A stretch of DNA of 64,000 bases from Deltaproteobacteria bacterium (GCA_025363655.1 JANYDK010000011.1:62001-126000), one strand, 5' to 3'. Positions 26,330-35,031 are shown, counted from the stretch's first letter. The notes: generated from the sequence alone by a model not told the origin. Program-made: numbers and translations.

Positions 26330-27157
26330 TCAGGTGGGTTGGCAGACCTTGCCGGTGGCCGTCGTCTGGCATCGCGCGTTGATCGGCGCGCACTCGACAT
26401 CACTGGTGCACGTGCGCACGCAGCTCCCCGCCATGCCCGTCGGATCGTGCGAGAAGAGCGGACCGGTGGTGTCGCTGGTGGCGAGCGACGGAGAGCAGAC
26501 CGAGCCGGCCCCGCACGTCGATTGACCGACGACGCAGAAGTCGGCGCAGTAGCCCTTGCCGCTGGTCGTACCGTACATGCAGTTGCACGCGGGGCTCGTG
26601 CCCGTCGCTTCGGCCTTGGTGCACGGCATGCCGGAGATCTTCGCGTACGACTTCTTCGTCGTCACGCAGAGGCCCTCTTCCCGCTGGCACGAGCTGCCGG
26701 TGGGACAGTCGCGGTCGGCGCGGCAACCGCCGAAGCAGTAACCGATGCCGTAGACCTTGCCTCCCGTGTCGCGACCCCATCCATAGACGTTGCAGACGTC
26801 CTTGCCGGCGCAGCCGACGGGCGCCTTGCCGCTGTCGTCGAACGTGCACTGCGGCAAGCAGAGTTGGTGCGTTCCGGTCGCGAGGCAGACGCCTTTGTCG
26901 CCGTTGCACGAGACGATCGCCGTTCCATCGTTGGCCGCGCACTCCGCGTCGTCGATGCCGATGCAGACGGCGGTGGGAAAGAGCGGACCGGCGCTGAACG
27001 CGGTCATCGTCGACTGGCCGGTGGTGCAGGTGACGTCTTGCGAAGGACGCGTGCCATCGTCGGCGGGCCGCTCGTCGACGCCCGTGGCGCAGCCGACCGA
27101 GGTGAGAGACGAGACGAGGAGGAGGGCCACGGACACACGAGAAAGAAGAGCGCGCAT
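26330..27157 (-). CDS. Cys-rich lipoprotein, stalkless paralogue
   Basis: A 275-residue lipoprotein (lipobox SVGC, Cys23). Its body aligns along its whole length with that of the lipoprotein at 23613: QLCLPQCTFDDSG, GKDVCNVYGWGRDTGGK, IGYCFGGCRADRDCP, CNCMYGTTSGKGYCADFC, DPTGMAGSC and a terminal TGKVCQPT. It lacks the ~90-residue DTGT repeat stalk of that paralogue. The conserved Cys positions imply the same disulfide map. It lies 34 bases upstream of the metallopeptidase start and 58 downstream of the MFS gene, in one leftward run. Confidence 0.8.
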   Translation of the reverse strand: MRALLSRVSVALLLVSSLTSVGCATGVDERPADDGTRPSQDVTCTTGQSTMTAFSAGPLFPTAVCIGIDDAECAANDGTAIVSCNGDKGVCLATGTHQLCLPQCTFDDSGKAPVGCAGKDVCNVYGWGRDTGGKVYGIGYCFGGCRADRDCPTGSSCQREEGLCVTTKKSYAKISGMPCTKAEATGTSPACNCMYGTTSGKGYCADFCVVGQSTCGAGSVCSPSLATSDTTGPLFSHDPTGMAGSCVRTCTSDVECAPINARCQTTATGKVCQPT

Positions 27158-27215
27158 ACGAATTCTCCGGGAGCAGAACGCGGGCGAGAGACGGCGCGCC
27201 AGCGGAAGAATTCAC

Positions 27216-28481
27216 TCAGGCTGTCGATTTATTTTCCGACCCCGGACGAGCGTTCTCGACGGAAGGAGGACGAGGCGGCACTCGTCCCGAACCGACGCGC
27301 ACGAGGACGAGACCGATCGCAGCTGCCCCCGCGGCGACGAGCGCCCACGTCGCGGTGTGACCCGCGCCGATGAGATAGCCACCGAGGGCAGGCGCGAGAA
27401 TCTGCGCCACCGAGTTGAGCGACTGGGCGATGCCGAGCACCGTCCCTTGCTCGTGTCGTCCAGCTTGCTGCGTGAGCATGCTGCTGAGCACCGGCCGGAC
27501 GACGCCGACGCCGAAGCTGGAGACCGTCGTGACGACGATGAGCGCCGGCAGCGTGCGCACGAGCCCGAGCACCGTGTAGCCGCCGATGAGCGTGACGAAT
27601 CCGGCGACGACGAGCGCCGGTTCTCCGAAGCGCTTGACGATGCGGCCCATCAGCCCGCCCTGGAGGATGATCCCGAGGAAGCCCGAGTACGCGAACAAAT
27701 AACCGATTTCCCGCGGGGAAAAGGGCACGCCGTGCCAGCTGTAGGTTCGTTCGGCGAAGAGCGCGAAGCCGGAGATGAAGGTGGAGAAGCAGAAGATGTA
27801 GAAGAAGAACTGCACCAAGAGGCCGCCGACGATCGGGCGCTTCAAGTATTGCGCGTACGTGTCGATGGCGAAGATGGAGACGCGTTTTCCGCCCGGCGCA
27901 GCCTCGGTCTGCGGCGGCCTTGCGCTCGGATGGACGCCGCTCGGAAGGAGCGTCACGGTCGCGAGGATGCTGGTCGCCGAGAGCACCGCCGCCGCCCACA
28001 CCGGCGCGGTGATGCCGTAGCGCATGAGATAGCCGGTGACGAAGGGACCGATGAAGAAGCCGACCCCGAAGGCGATTCCGATGATCGCGAACGACTTCGA
28101 GCGATTCTCCGGCGTGGTGTTGTCCGAGATGTACGCCTGCGCGATCGAGAGGTTGCCTGCCGTCGCGCCATCGATGATGCGTGCGAGGTAGAGCACCCAG
28201 AGCGCGTGGGCGCGCGCCATGACGATGAAGCCGATGAGCGTGCCGATCTGGCTGACGATGAGCACCGGCTTGCGACCGACGCGATCGGAGATTTGGCCGA
28301 GAATCGGGCCCGAAACGAGCTGACAGGCGGCGAACACCGAGACGAGCAACGTCGCCTCCATCGGGCTGGCCGCGAAGTGCTCGGCGTAGATGGCGAGGAG
28401 GGGGATGACGAGCGAGAAGCCGAAGACGTCGACGAGGACGACGAGAAAAATGGGAAAGAGCGGGGACCGCGGCCGAGACAC
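27216..28481 (-). CDS. MFS transporter, TetA-like
   Basis: A 421-residue, twelve-segment major facilitator exporter. Motif A, GQISDRVGRKP, lies between TM2 and TM3, and FSLVIPLLAIYAEHF in TM1 plus the half-repeat layout match the drug:H+ antiporter-1 (TetA-like) group. A hydrophilic central loop is near residue 195. The tail (~25 residues) is Pro/Ser-rich. Such proteins export drugs or metabolites, but the substrate is not inferable. It lies 31 bases downstream of the glycosidase-like gene and 58 bases before the Cys-rich lipoprotein gene. Confidence 0.9.
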   Translation of the reverse strand: MSRPRSPLFPIFLVVLVDVFGFSLVIPLLAIYAEHFAASPMEATLLVSVFAACQLVSGPILGQISDRVGRKPVLIVSQIGTLIGFIVMARAHALWVLYLARIIDGATAGNLSIAQAYISDNTTPENRSKSFAIIGIAFGVGFFIGPFVTGYLMRYGITAPVWAAAVLSATSILATVTLLPSGVHPSARPPQTEAAPGGKRVSIFAIDTYAQYLKRPIVGGLLVQFFFYIFCFSTFISGFALFAERTYSWHGVPFSPREIGYLFAYSGFLGIILQGGLMGRIVKRFGEPALVVAGFVTLIGGYTVLGLVRTLPALIVVTTVSSFGVGVVRPVLSSMLTQQAGRHEQGTVLGIAQSLNSVAQILAPALGGYLIGAGHTATWALVAAGAAAIGLVLVRVGSGRVPPRPPSVENARPGSENKSTA

Positions 28482-28512
28482 GCGCGGACCCTCGGTGCGG
28501 CCGTCGTCAGCG

Positions 28513-30132
28513 TCAATGCCCGAACGTGATCGAGACCGCGCCGGCGCCTTGCCGATGCAGCTTCACGACGACACCGCCATGAATCGAGCGTGAAGTGAAC
28601 GAGGCTCCCGACGAGGCTTCCGCCTCGGGCACGACGACGCCACCGACGGTGATCGACTGCGGAGGGCGCGCGAGGCGCAAGACGTCGTCGCCGAGGACGT
28701 CGAAGGGCGAATAGCGCAAGGTGGCTGCGTCGAAGGTGACCTCACGAACCACCGAGGTGCTCCGCAAGAGGTGGTTCCCCTCGCCTGCCCACTCCGGCAC
28801 CGCGGACATTCCGAGCGAGAAATGGCGCATGAAATCGCCATAGCCGTCGGAGAACCACCACCCTTCGCCGTCGTCGGGACCGACCTTGACGATGCCGGTG
28901 CTGGTGCACCAATAGGTCGCCCAGTTGAACGAGCGGAACGCGCGCTCCTTGGCGTCGAGGTCGCCCGTCACCTCGTACCAACGCGCGAGGATCGAGGCAT
29001 ACCGCGCGGTGTGGCTCGCCATCTTCGCCATGTCGGCCATCTGCTCCGACATCACCTCGGCGCCATACTGCATGCCCTTGCCGCCCGGCCCGTCGACGTC
29101 GACGCCGAAGGTGTCCTTCACGAAAGCGATGAGCTTGGGCACGTGCGTACGCCACGCCGGATCGAGCTCGGGGTGATCGAGCAGGTAGCGCGCGGTCTGC
29201 AGCGGCGCGTACTGGTTGGGGTTGTCCGAGGGATCGTCGTAGATCGGAATGTCCTCGAAATACCCGCCCCAGACGCCGTTCTCCATCGGGTACGTCATCA
29301 TCCAACTCCACGCATTGTCGCGTGCGCGGAGCATCGCCGGCGAGTGCAGCTCGAGGCGCCGGAGCTCGTCGAAGAGCATGATCGGCGCGATGACGTGGCC
29401 GCTGTACGGATCGCGCGTCACGTCGTCTTTGCCGTAGACGCGGAACGGCCACGGCGAATGGAGCGGGTCGCCATCACGAACGTGAGTCGCGAGCTCTTCG
29501 GCGCAGGCGACGGCGGCGTCGCGATATCGGACGTCGTCGGTGAGCTCGAAGAATCGGACGAACGCGTAGCCGATTTCACCGATCTTGTCCGGCTCGATGA
29601 CGCCTGGTCCGTCGCCGCGTCCGCAATGATCGCAGAAGCCGTCGTCGGCGCCGCCGTACGTCGTCGAGCCTGGATCGGCGCTGGCGAAAGGGACGCGGCC
29701 CCAGGCCCAGTCGTCCGGCGTGCGCCCGTGCTCGAGGATGTGATCGAGCGATTTTCTCACCAGGTCGAGGACGCGACGGTCGCCCGAGTAGGCGTAGTGC
29801 TGCAGCGCCGAGTCGACGAGCATCGCGCTGAGGCCGGCCGGATTGTTCGGCCATTGCACGCCGCCGAGCGTGTCCGGCGTGAAGCGCGAATATGCCTGCC
29901 AGGTCGGGAGCCCGTTCGGCTGCACGGGAAACCTGGCAAGCCCCTTCCAGCCGAGGGCGACGACCTTCTCGTAGGGCGCCCAAGGGAGGATTTTCTGTTG
30001 TTCGTCGAGGACGAGCGCGTGCCCGTGGAGCTTCGGCGCCGACGCGTGCGACGACGTCTGGCGGCTCTTTCCGCAGCGCAGCCAGGGGATGGCCGCGACG
30101 AGCACTGCGGCGACGGCGACGCGGAGGTGCAT
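28513..30132 (-). CDS. Secreted protein with predicted six-hairpin glycosidase-like fold
   Basis: A 539-residue exported protein. The signal peptide ends near IPWLRC, perhaps lipidated although the lipobox is poor. The body repeats helical hairpins with aromatic-rich turns (LQHYAYSGDRRVLDLVRKSLDHIL, YAFVRFFELTDDVRYRDAAVACAEEL, NAWSWMMTYPMENGVWGGYFED), which is the pattern of (alpha/alpha)6-barrel glycoside hydrolases and lyases. A beta-rich module ends the protein (SITVGGVVVPE, GGVVVKLHRQG). The exact family is not recognised. It is the first gene of a leftward run and is divergent from the kinase gene (49-base gap). Confidence 0.65.
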   Translation of the reverse strand: MHLRVAVAAVLVAAIPWLRCGKSRQTSSHASAPKLHGHALVLDEQQKILPWAPYEKVVALGWKGLARFPVQPNGLPTWQAYSRFTPDTLGGVQWPNNPAGLSAMLVDSALQHYAYSGDRRVLDLVRKSLDHILEHGRTPDDWAWGRVPFASADPGSTTYGGADDGFCDHCGRGDGPGVIEPDKIGEIGYAFVRFFELTDDVRYRDAAVACAEELATHVRDGDPLHSPWPFRVYGKDDVTRDPYSGHVIAPIMLFDELRRLELHSPAMLRARDNAWSWMMTYPMENGVWGGYFEDIPIYDDPSDNPNQYAPLQTARYLLDHPELDPAWRTHVPKLIAFVKDTFGVDVDGPGGKGMQYGAEVMSEQMADMAKMASHTARYASILARWYEVTGDLDAKERAFRSFNWATYWCTSTGIVKVGPDDGEGWWFSDGYGDFMRHFSLGMSAVPEWAGEGNHLLRSTSVVREVTFDAATLRYSPFDVLGDDVLRLARPPQSITVGGVVVPEAEASSGASFTSRSIHGGVVVKLHRQGAGAVSITFGH

Positions 30133-30181
30133 GGTGCCGCCAATATGCCGCCGGCTAGGCTATAAGAGCGAGGATTTTCCA

Positions 30182-32245
30182 GTGCGCGACCCTTACGGCA
30201 TCGTCGGACAAACCATCGATCGGCGCTACGCCGTCAAGCGGGTCGTGGCCGAAGGAGGCTTCGGGGTCGTCTACGAGGCCGAGGCCGTCTCGCTCGGCGT
30301 GCCGGTCGCGCTCAAAGTGTTGCGACTCGAGATGCAGGATGCGGGGCCCGACGTGCGCGCCCGCTTCGCGCAGGAGGCGAAGCTCCTCGCGCGTCTCAAG
30401 CACCCAGCCATCGTCGAGCTGACCGACGCCGCGCACCTCGAAGACGGAACGCCATATCTGGTCCTCGCGTGGATCGAGGGCGAGACGCTCGATGCGCGCA
30501 TTCGTCGCGTCGGGCCGATGGAGCTCGAGCCGGTGATTCGCCTCTTGACGCCGGTGGTCGGAGCCATCGCATATGCGCATGCGCAAGGCGTCGTCCATCG
30601 CGATTTGAAGCCGGCGAACCTGATGTTCTCGGGCGACGATCGCGCGCGAGTGCTCGATTTCGGCGTCGCGCGCTGGGCGAATAGCCTGGCGGTGCAAACG
30701 ACCACGACCTCGAAAACGGGCATCTCGCTCGGCTACGCCGCGCCCGAGCAGTACGGCAAAGAGTTCGGACCGATCGACGGCCGCGCCGATCAATTCGCGC
30801 TCGCCGCCATCGTCTACGCAGTGCTCACCGCGCAGCCGGCGTTCTCGGGCGACAGCATGACCGAGATCCTCTTCGCCACCTGCGCCGCGAAGGAGCGTCC
30901 GTCGATTCGCAAGGTGCGGCCCGAGCTCCCCGAGAGCGTCGACGTCATCCTCCAACGTGCGCTGGCGATTCGTCCGCAAGACCGTTACGCGAGCGTCGAG
31001 GAATTTTGGAGCGAGCTGAGCGCGGCGGTCACTGGCGCGCCGCTGACGTTGCCGAAGCCGCAATCGAACGTCGTCATCGCCTCGAAAATCCCTGCCGCGG
31101 TGACGTTGCCCTCGCCGCAAGTCCTCGGCGAAGGGGCCCCGAAGACGATCGCCGAGGTCGCCTTCGCGCAGACCGAGCGCGACGGCGAGCCTCCGCAGAG
31201 ACCGAGCGGAAAGTCACGCGCGTCCGCCGCTCCTGGTGCGCCGGCGCGCGGCTTCGTCTCCGCGCACACCGTTCGCCAAGGGGAAGCTCCGCCGACGAGC
31301 GAGCCTGTCTCGCGACGCTCGGGTGGAACGCGTTTCATCGTCTTCCTCGCCATCCTCGGCATCCTCGGCGGCGGCGCCTACGCAGCGAGCGCGCTCGGGT
31401 TCTTCGCGCCCTCCCCGAACGGCTCGGTCGGCACTGGCTCGGCGACGACCAAACCCACCGTCACCTACAAGCCGAGCGCCCCCTCCGCTTCCGACGCCGG
31501 TCCCGTCCTTCCACCGTGCGGGCTCGAGATGCTCGCAGGTGAGCTCTGCGTCCTCGGCGGTCGGCTCCACCGTGGCCCCTACGATTGCAAGAGCGCGGGC
31601 GCGCAGCTCGATCACAAGAGCGCGTGCCCCGACGAGATCGTCCTCGTCCGCACCTTCACGCTCGACAAGAAGGAGGTGAGCGGCGAGCGATGGAAGAAGT
31701 GCGAGGCCGCTGGCAAGTGCCCGGCGCTCGCGGCGATCGCCGCCGACGCACCCGATCTCCCCGTGCGCGGAATGAGCTTCGCCGACGCCGCAGCGTTTTG
31801 TGCGTTCGAGCAGAAGCGCCTGCCGACCGACGCCGAATGGGAGCTCGCGGCCGCCGGCGCGGGGGACACGCACCGCCTGTTTCCCTGGGGCAACGCGACG
31901 CCGAGCGACGCCCTCGCGGTCTTCTCGACGACCGGAGAGGACGGCCACACGCTCGCCGGGCCGAGCCCAGTCGGAACGCACGTGCCGGGCGCGACGCCTG
32001 ATGGTCTCCTCGATCTCGCCGGCAACGTCTCCGAGTGGACGAGCACCCCGGCGCCGAAGGGCGCGCCCACGGCCGCGGGTCCCGAACCGACCGAGGCCGA
32101 ACGACGAATCTGGGTGCGCGGCGGCTCCTATCTCTCGGGCTGGGATGCGCTTCGAACCTGGTCTCGCGAGGCGTGGCCCGAGAGCACCACTGGCGGCGCC
32201 ATCGGCCTCCGCTGTGCCCGCACCATCAAGTCCATAAAGAATTGA
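30182..32245 (+). CDS. Membrane Ser/Thr protein kinase fused to SUMF1 domain
   Basis: A 687-residue fusion. Residues 15-285 form a Hanks-type kinase with AEGGFGVVYE, Lys45, HRDLKPAN at 139-146 and DFG at 159-161, so it looks active. A Pro/Ala linker follows (~286-382), then one membrane segment (~384-407), and residues ~485-685 form a SUMF1/FGE-like domain (RLPTDAEWELAA, FPWGN, LLDLAGNVSEWTS, RGGSYLSGW). The kinase is cytoplasmic and the SUMF1 part periplasmic, so this looks like a receptor kinase. The GTG at 30182 follows GAGGAT at a suitable distance, and TATAAG at 30161-30166 could be its -10. The next gene starts four bases after its stop. Confidence 0.93.
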   Translation: MRDPYGIVGQTIDRRYAVKRVVAEGGFGVVYEAEAVSLGVPVALKVLRLEMQDAGPDVRARFAQEAKLLARLKHPAIVELTDAAHLEDGTPYLVLAWIEGETLDARIRRVGPMELEPVIRLLTPVVGAIAYAHAQGVVHRDLKPANLMFSGDDRARVLDFGVARWANSLAVQTTTTSKTGISLGYAAPEQYGKEFGPIDGRADQFALAAIVYAVLTAQPAFSGDSMTEILFATCAAKERPSIRKVRPELPESVDVILQRALAIRPQDRYASVEEFWSELSAAVTGAPLTLPKPQSNVVIASKIPAAVTLPSPQVLGEGAPKTIAEVAFAQTERDGEPPQRPSGKSRASAAPGAPARGFVSAHTVRQGEAPPTSEPVSRRSGGTRFIVFLAILGILGGGAYAASALGFFAPSPNGSVGTGSATTKPTVTYKPSAPSASDAGPVLPPCGLEMLAGELCVLGGRLHRGPYDCKSAGAQLDHKSACPDEIVLVRTFTLDKKEVSGERWKKCEAAGKCPALAAIAADAPDLPVRGMSFADAAAFCAFEQKRLPTDAEWELAAAGAGDTHRLFPWGNATPSDALAVFSTTGEDGHTLAGPSPVGTHVPGATPDGLLDLAGNVSEWTSTPAPKGAPTAAGPEPTEAERRIWVRGGSYLSGWDALRTWSREAWPESTTGGAIGLRCARTIKSIKN

Positions 32246-32249
32246 TACG

Positions 32250-34808
32250 ATGGCGGGCACGATGGGCGATGCGGACGACGACGCGCGCGATCGAGGTGAT
32301 TCGCGCGATTCGCGTGAGCTCCGCGACTTTCGAGACGGCGCCGAAGCGGGGCTAGACCCCGAGCGCACCGATCTGCGTGCCGAAGGGATCGCCCTCGTCA
32401 CCGAACGGCGCACGCTCTTCGCGTCCATCGCCCTCTATGCACCGCTCGGCTACGCTGGCGCGGTCGTCGTCCGCGATGGCGCGCACTCGCTGTGGCTTCG
32501 GGTGGTCATCGCCGCGACGCCGCTCTTCGCGCTCCGCGCGCTCTCCCCTCGCGTCGACGATTTGCCGTCCGCGCGCACCGCGACCCGGGTCGCGCTCGTC
32601 TGTGCGCTCCTCGCCGGCACGCTCACCGCAGGTCTCGGCCTTCGCACGCCACTCGCGGCCATCAGCGCGCTCTTCGCCTGCGCCACCGGCGTCGCCGCGG
32701 TGCTCGCCACCGTCGATGCCATCGCTGGACTCGGCGGGCTCTTTCCGGCGCGCCCCGAGACGAGGACGGCTCGTCGCGTGGTCCGCGCGCTCCTCGCCTT
32801 CGTCTGGATCGTCGCCGCCACGGTGGAGGCGACGCGCGCCCTCGCCGCCCTCGGCAGAGTCCCGACGCGAATCATCACGCTCGTCGCGCGCCCGTTCTTC
32901 GACCCAGCCCTCGCGTTCCTCGACGCTGCCGCCGTGACGTTCGCCATCGTCTACGTCGTGCAGGCCCGCCGGGCGCGGCGCTTCGAGCTCGGCGCGCTCG
33001 AACGCCACGATCTCTTGCTCGGAAGCGCCGCCCTCTCGCTCCCGATCACCATCTTCGTCGCCAGCTCGCTCGATCCGACGAATGCGTTCGCGCTCGAGGC
33101 GCGGCCGCTCGTCCTCCTCGTCGCGCCCGCGCTCGCCTTGGTCGTCGGCTCGCTCGTCGCCCAGTTGGTGCGCGACCCAATCACCTCTGGCGCCATCGTC
33201 GCGCGATCGTGGATCGCCCTCATTTTCGGCCTCGTCGCCTGGGTCACGGTCGAGCTCGCGCTCCCGACGGCCCGCTCGGGCGTGGTCGCGCTCGTCGCCA
33301 CCGTCGCAGGCCTCGGCGTCGGGCTCGCAGCACCGTCGATCGCCCGTCGCTTCGGCCTGCCTGATCCGTACGTCGAGACGATTCGTCGGGCCATCGCTCG
33401 AACCCGCGAAGCGACCGCCGCCACCGATCTCCACGACGTCGAACGCGGCACGCTCGGCGCGGTGCGCGCGCTCGCAGGTCGGCCTCTCCCGAGCAGCGGC
33501 GCCGTCACCCCGCGCCTGCTCACCTTCTCGCCGCTTCGCGAGGTGGTCATCGACGCCGCCGGCGAGCCACGCGGTCGCGATCCTTCACCTCTTCACGATG
33601 GCACTGGCGAGCAGGATCCCGACGCCCCCTCGCCCGTCACCCGCGTCGTTCCTCCCGCACTCCTCTCGCTCTTGGTCAGCGAGCCGCTCGGCGTCGTCCG
33701 CAGCGACGTGCTCCGCGCGCTCGAGGTACGAAGGGCCGATCTCCGCCCTGCTCTCGCCTGGTGTGATCGCAACGATGCGGTGGCGGTCGTCGCCCTCCTC
33801 ACCGATGGCGAGCTCGAAGGCCTCCTCGTCCTCCCACGTGGCCGCGAGGTCGAGAACGGCGTCGGGCTCCTCTATGCACGCGCCCTACGTGCCATCGCTC
33901 GCACCCTCTCTCCGCGCATCGCCCTCGAGACCGCCCTCGCCCGCGCCGCTGCACGCACTCGTAAAGCCGAACAACGGGCGCGCGACGTCGATCACCTCCT
34001 CGAACGCGCCGCCGAACGCGAAGCACGCATGAGCGCTGCGCTCGCCAGGAGCGGCGGTGGTAGCGAGCACGAGGCGGGTGAGGTGGTCGGCTATGCACCG
34101 GCCGCCCGCCAGCTCCGCGCCCAACTCGACGCCCTCGCCCGTGCGCCGGCACACCTTCTCGTGCTCCATCGCCCCGGCACCGATCCATCGACGTATGCCG
34201 CGCGATTGCACCGAGCGAGCGGCCGTCGCGGCGCGCTCCACGTCGTCGATGCCTCGCGACGAGAAGCGCAGACACCGCAACTGTGGCGCGATCCGAAGCG
34301 CTCGCCCCTCGAGCTCGCGCGCGACGGCACGCTCCTCGTCCGCAGCGCGCACCGGCTCCCCGCCGAGGTGCAGAAGTCGATCGTCTCCGCGCTCGCCTTC
34401 CGCGAAGGCCCGAGCGGCGATCCCCTCCCGCTCGACCTCCGCGTGGTCCTCGCCATCCCCTCCGACTCGCCGGAGGACGACGAGTCCTACCGCGTCGAGC
34501 CGACCGCCCTCGAGGCCAGCCTCCTCGGTCGCATGCACGAGCCCGCGCTGCGGGTGCCTCGGCTCTCACGACGCGTCGAAGACCTGCGCGCGCTCGCGCT
34601 CGATCGACTGGCCGCGCTCGGCGTCGCGCGGGCCGACGAACCCCTCGGTCTCGCCGAAGACGCCCTCGCGATCCTCGTCGAGCACGAATGGCCCGGCGAC
34701 GACGCCGAGCTCGACGCCGTATTGTTCGCAGCCGCCGCCCGGGCCGAGGGTCCCCGCGTCACCGCCGCCGATGTCCGCGCCTCGCTCCCGGCGCGCCCGG
34801 CGACCTGA
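32250..34808 (+). CDS. Membrane protein with degenerate sigma-54-activator ATPase domain
   Basis: An 852-residue protein. It has a charged cytoplasmic N-terminus, then about ten hydrophobic segments (~45-365), a soluble region (~370-590), a short coiled coil of Arg/Ala/Glu (ARTRKAEQRARDVDHLLERA) and, from ~612, a domain that aligns with the NtrC-type AAA+ core. The GESGTGK Walker A is replaced by HRPGTDPS (~640), the DEI of Walker B by RSA in GTLLVRSAHRLPAEVQ (~692), and the GAFTGA loop is deleted. The later landmarks VPRLSRRVEDLRALA and EWPGDDAEL remain. It should not hydrolyse ATP or contact sigma-54. It is probably a sensor or scaffold cotranscribed with the upstream kinase. Confidence 0.78.
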   Translation: MAGTMGDADDDARDRGDSRDSRELRDFRDGAEAGLDPERTDLRAEGIALVTERRTLFASIALYAPLGYAGAVVVRDGAHSLWLRVVIAATPLFALRALSPRVDDLPSARTATRVALVCALLAGTLTAGLGLRTPLAAISALFACATGVAAVLATVDAIAGLGGLFPARPETRTARRVVRALLAFVWIVAATVEATRALAALGRVPTRIITLVARPFFDPALAFLDAAAVTFAIVYVVQARRARRFELGALERHDLLLGSAALSLPITIFVASSLDPTNAFALEARPLVLLVAPALALVVGSLVAQLVRDPITSGAIVARSWIALIFGLVAWVTVELALPTARSGVVALVATVAGLGVGLAAPSIARRFGLPDPYVETIRRAIARTREATAATDLHDVERGTLGAVRALAGRPLPSSGAVTPRLLTFSPLREVVIDAAGEPRGRDPSPLHDGTGEQDPDAPSPVTRVVPPALLSLLVSEPLGVVRSDVLRALEVRRADLRPALAWCDRNDAVAVVALLTDGELEGLLVLPRGREVENGVGLLYARALRAIARTLSPRIALETALARAAARTRKAEQRARDVDHLLERAAEREARMSAALARSGGGSEHEAGEVVGYAPAARQLRAQLDALARAPAHLLVLHRPGTDPSTYAARLHRASGRRGALHVVDASRREAQTPQLWRDPKRSPLELARDGTLLVRSAHRLPAEVQKSIVSALAFREGPSGDPLPLDLRVVLAIPSDSPEDDESYRVEPTALEASLLGRMHEPALRVPRLSRRVEDLRALALDRLAALGVARADEPLGLAEDALAILVEHEWPGDDAELDAVLFAAAARAEGPRVTAADVRASLPARPAT

Positions 34809-34813
34809 CGATT

Positions 34814-34836
34814 GAATGCATAATCTATGAATGCAT
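34814..34836. repeat. Two GAATGCAT direct repeats
   Basis: GAATGCAT occurs at 34814-34821 and 34829-34836 in a short AT-rich island just after the preceding stop codon. The ATGCAT cores are themselves palindromic. Function unknown. Confidence 0.4.
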
Positions 34837-34877
34837 GAACGATTCGACGGCCAGCGGCCCGCTTCGACGCACCGCCG

Positions 34878-34907
34878 TTGACCGTCTTGGCCGCTCCCGG
34901 GTCTAAT
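34878..34907 (+). promoter_or_regulatory. Predicted sigma-70-type promoter of response regulator gene
   Basis: TTGACC at 34878-34883 and TCTAAT at 34902-34907 with an 18-base spacer, close to consensus. Transcription from about 34914 would give a ~118-base leader containing the hairpin element at 34949. Confidence 0.55.
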
Positions 34908-34918
34908 GAGTCCTTCAC

Positions 34919-35010
34919 TCGCTCCGCGGTTGCCGAAGGTCTCGTTTCGCCAAAGATTGCTTCGCAACTTTGGCCGCTTCGGTCAATCTCGCTCCGCTCG
35001 GTTGCCGAAG
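34919..35010. repeat. Direct repeats flanking the hairpin element
   Basis: TCGCTCCGC followed by GGTTGCCGAAG occurs at 34919-34938 and again, with a two-base TC insertion between the parts, at 34989-35010. The two copies bracket the hairpin at 34949-34978. Confidence 0.65.
34949..34978. repeat. Hairpin element, copy A
   Basis: A 30-bp sequence identical to that at 55189-55218. It folds as GCCAAAG + TTGC paired with GCAA + CTTTGGC, with one bulged A and a three-base loop. It sits in the leader of the response regulator gene. Similarity to copy B weakens but continues ~30 bases on the right side (TCTCGC, CTCGGT). It looks like a REP/small-hairpin repeat family member or a shared RNA element. 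Confidence 0.7.
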
Positions 35011-35031
35011 CTCCTGTTTTCTGGAGGGCTC

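Noticed and set aside
26790-28529. Long rightward open frame opposite the MFS and Cys-rich lipoprotein genes
   Set aside because: Arg/Asp/Glu-rich shadow; it spans two real genes that have clear signal sequence, Cys pattern or transporter motifs.
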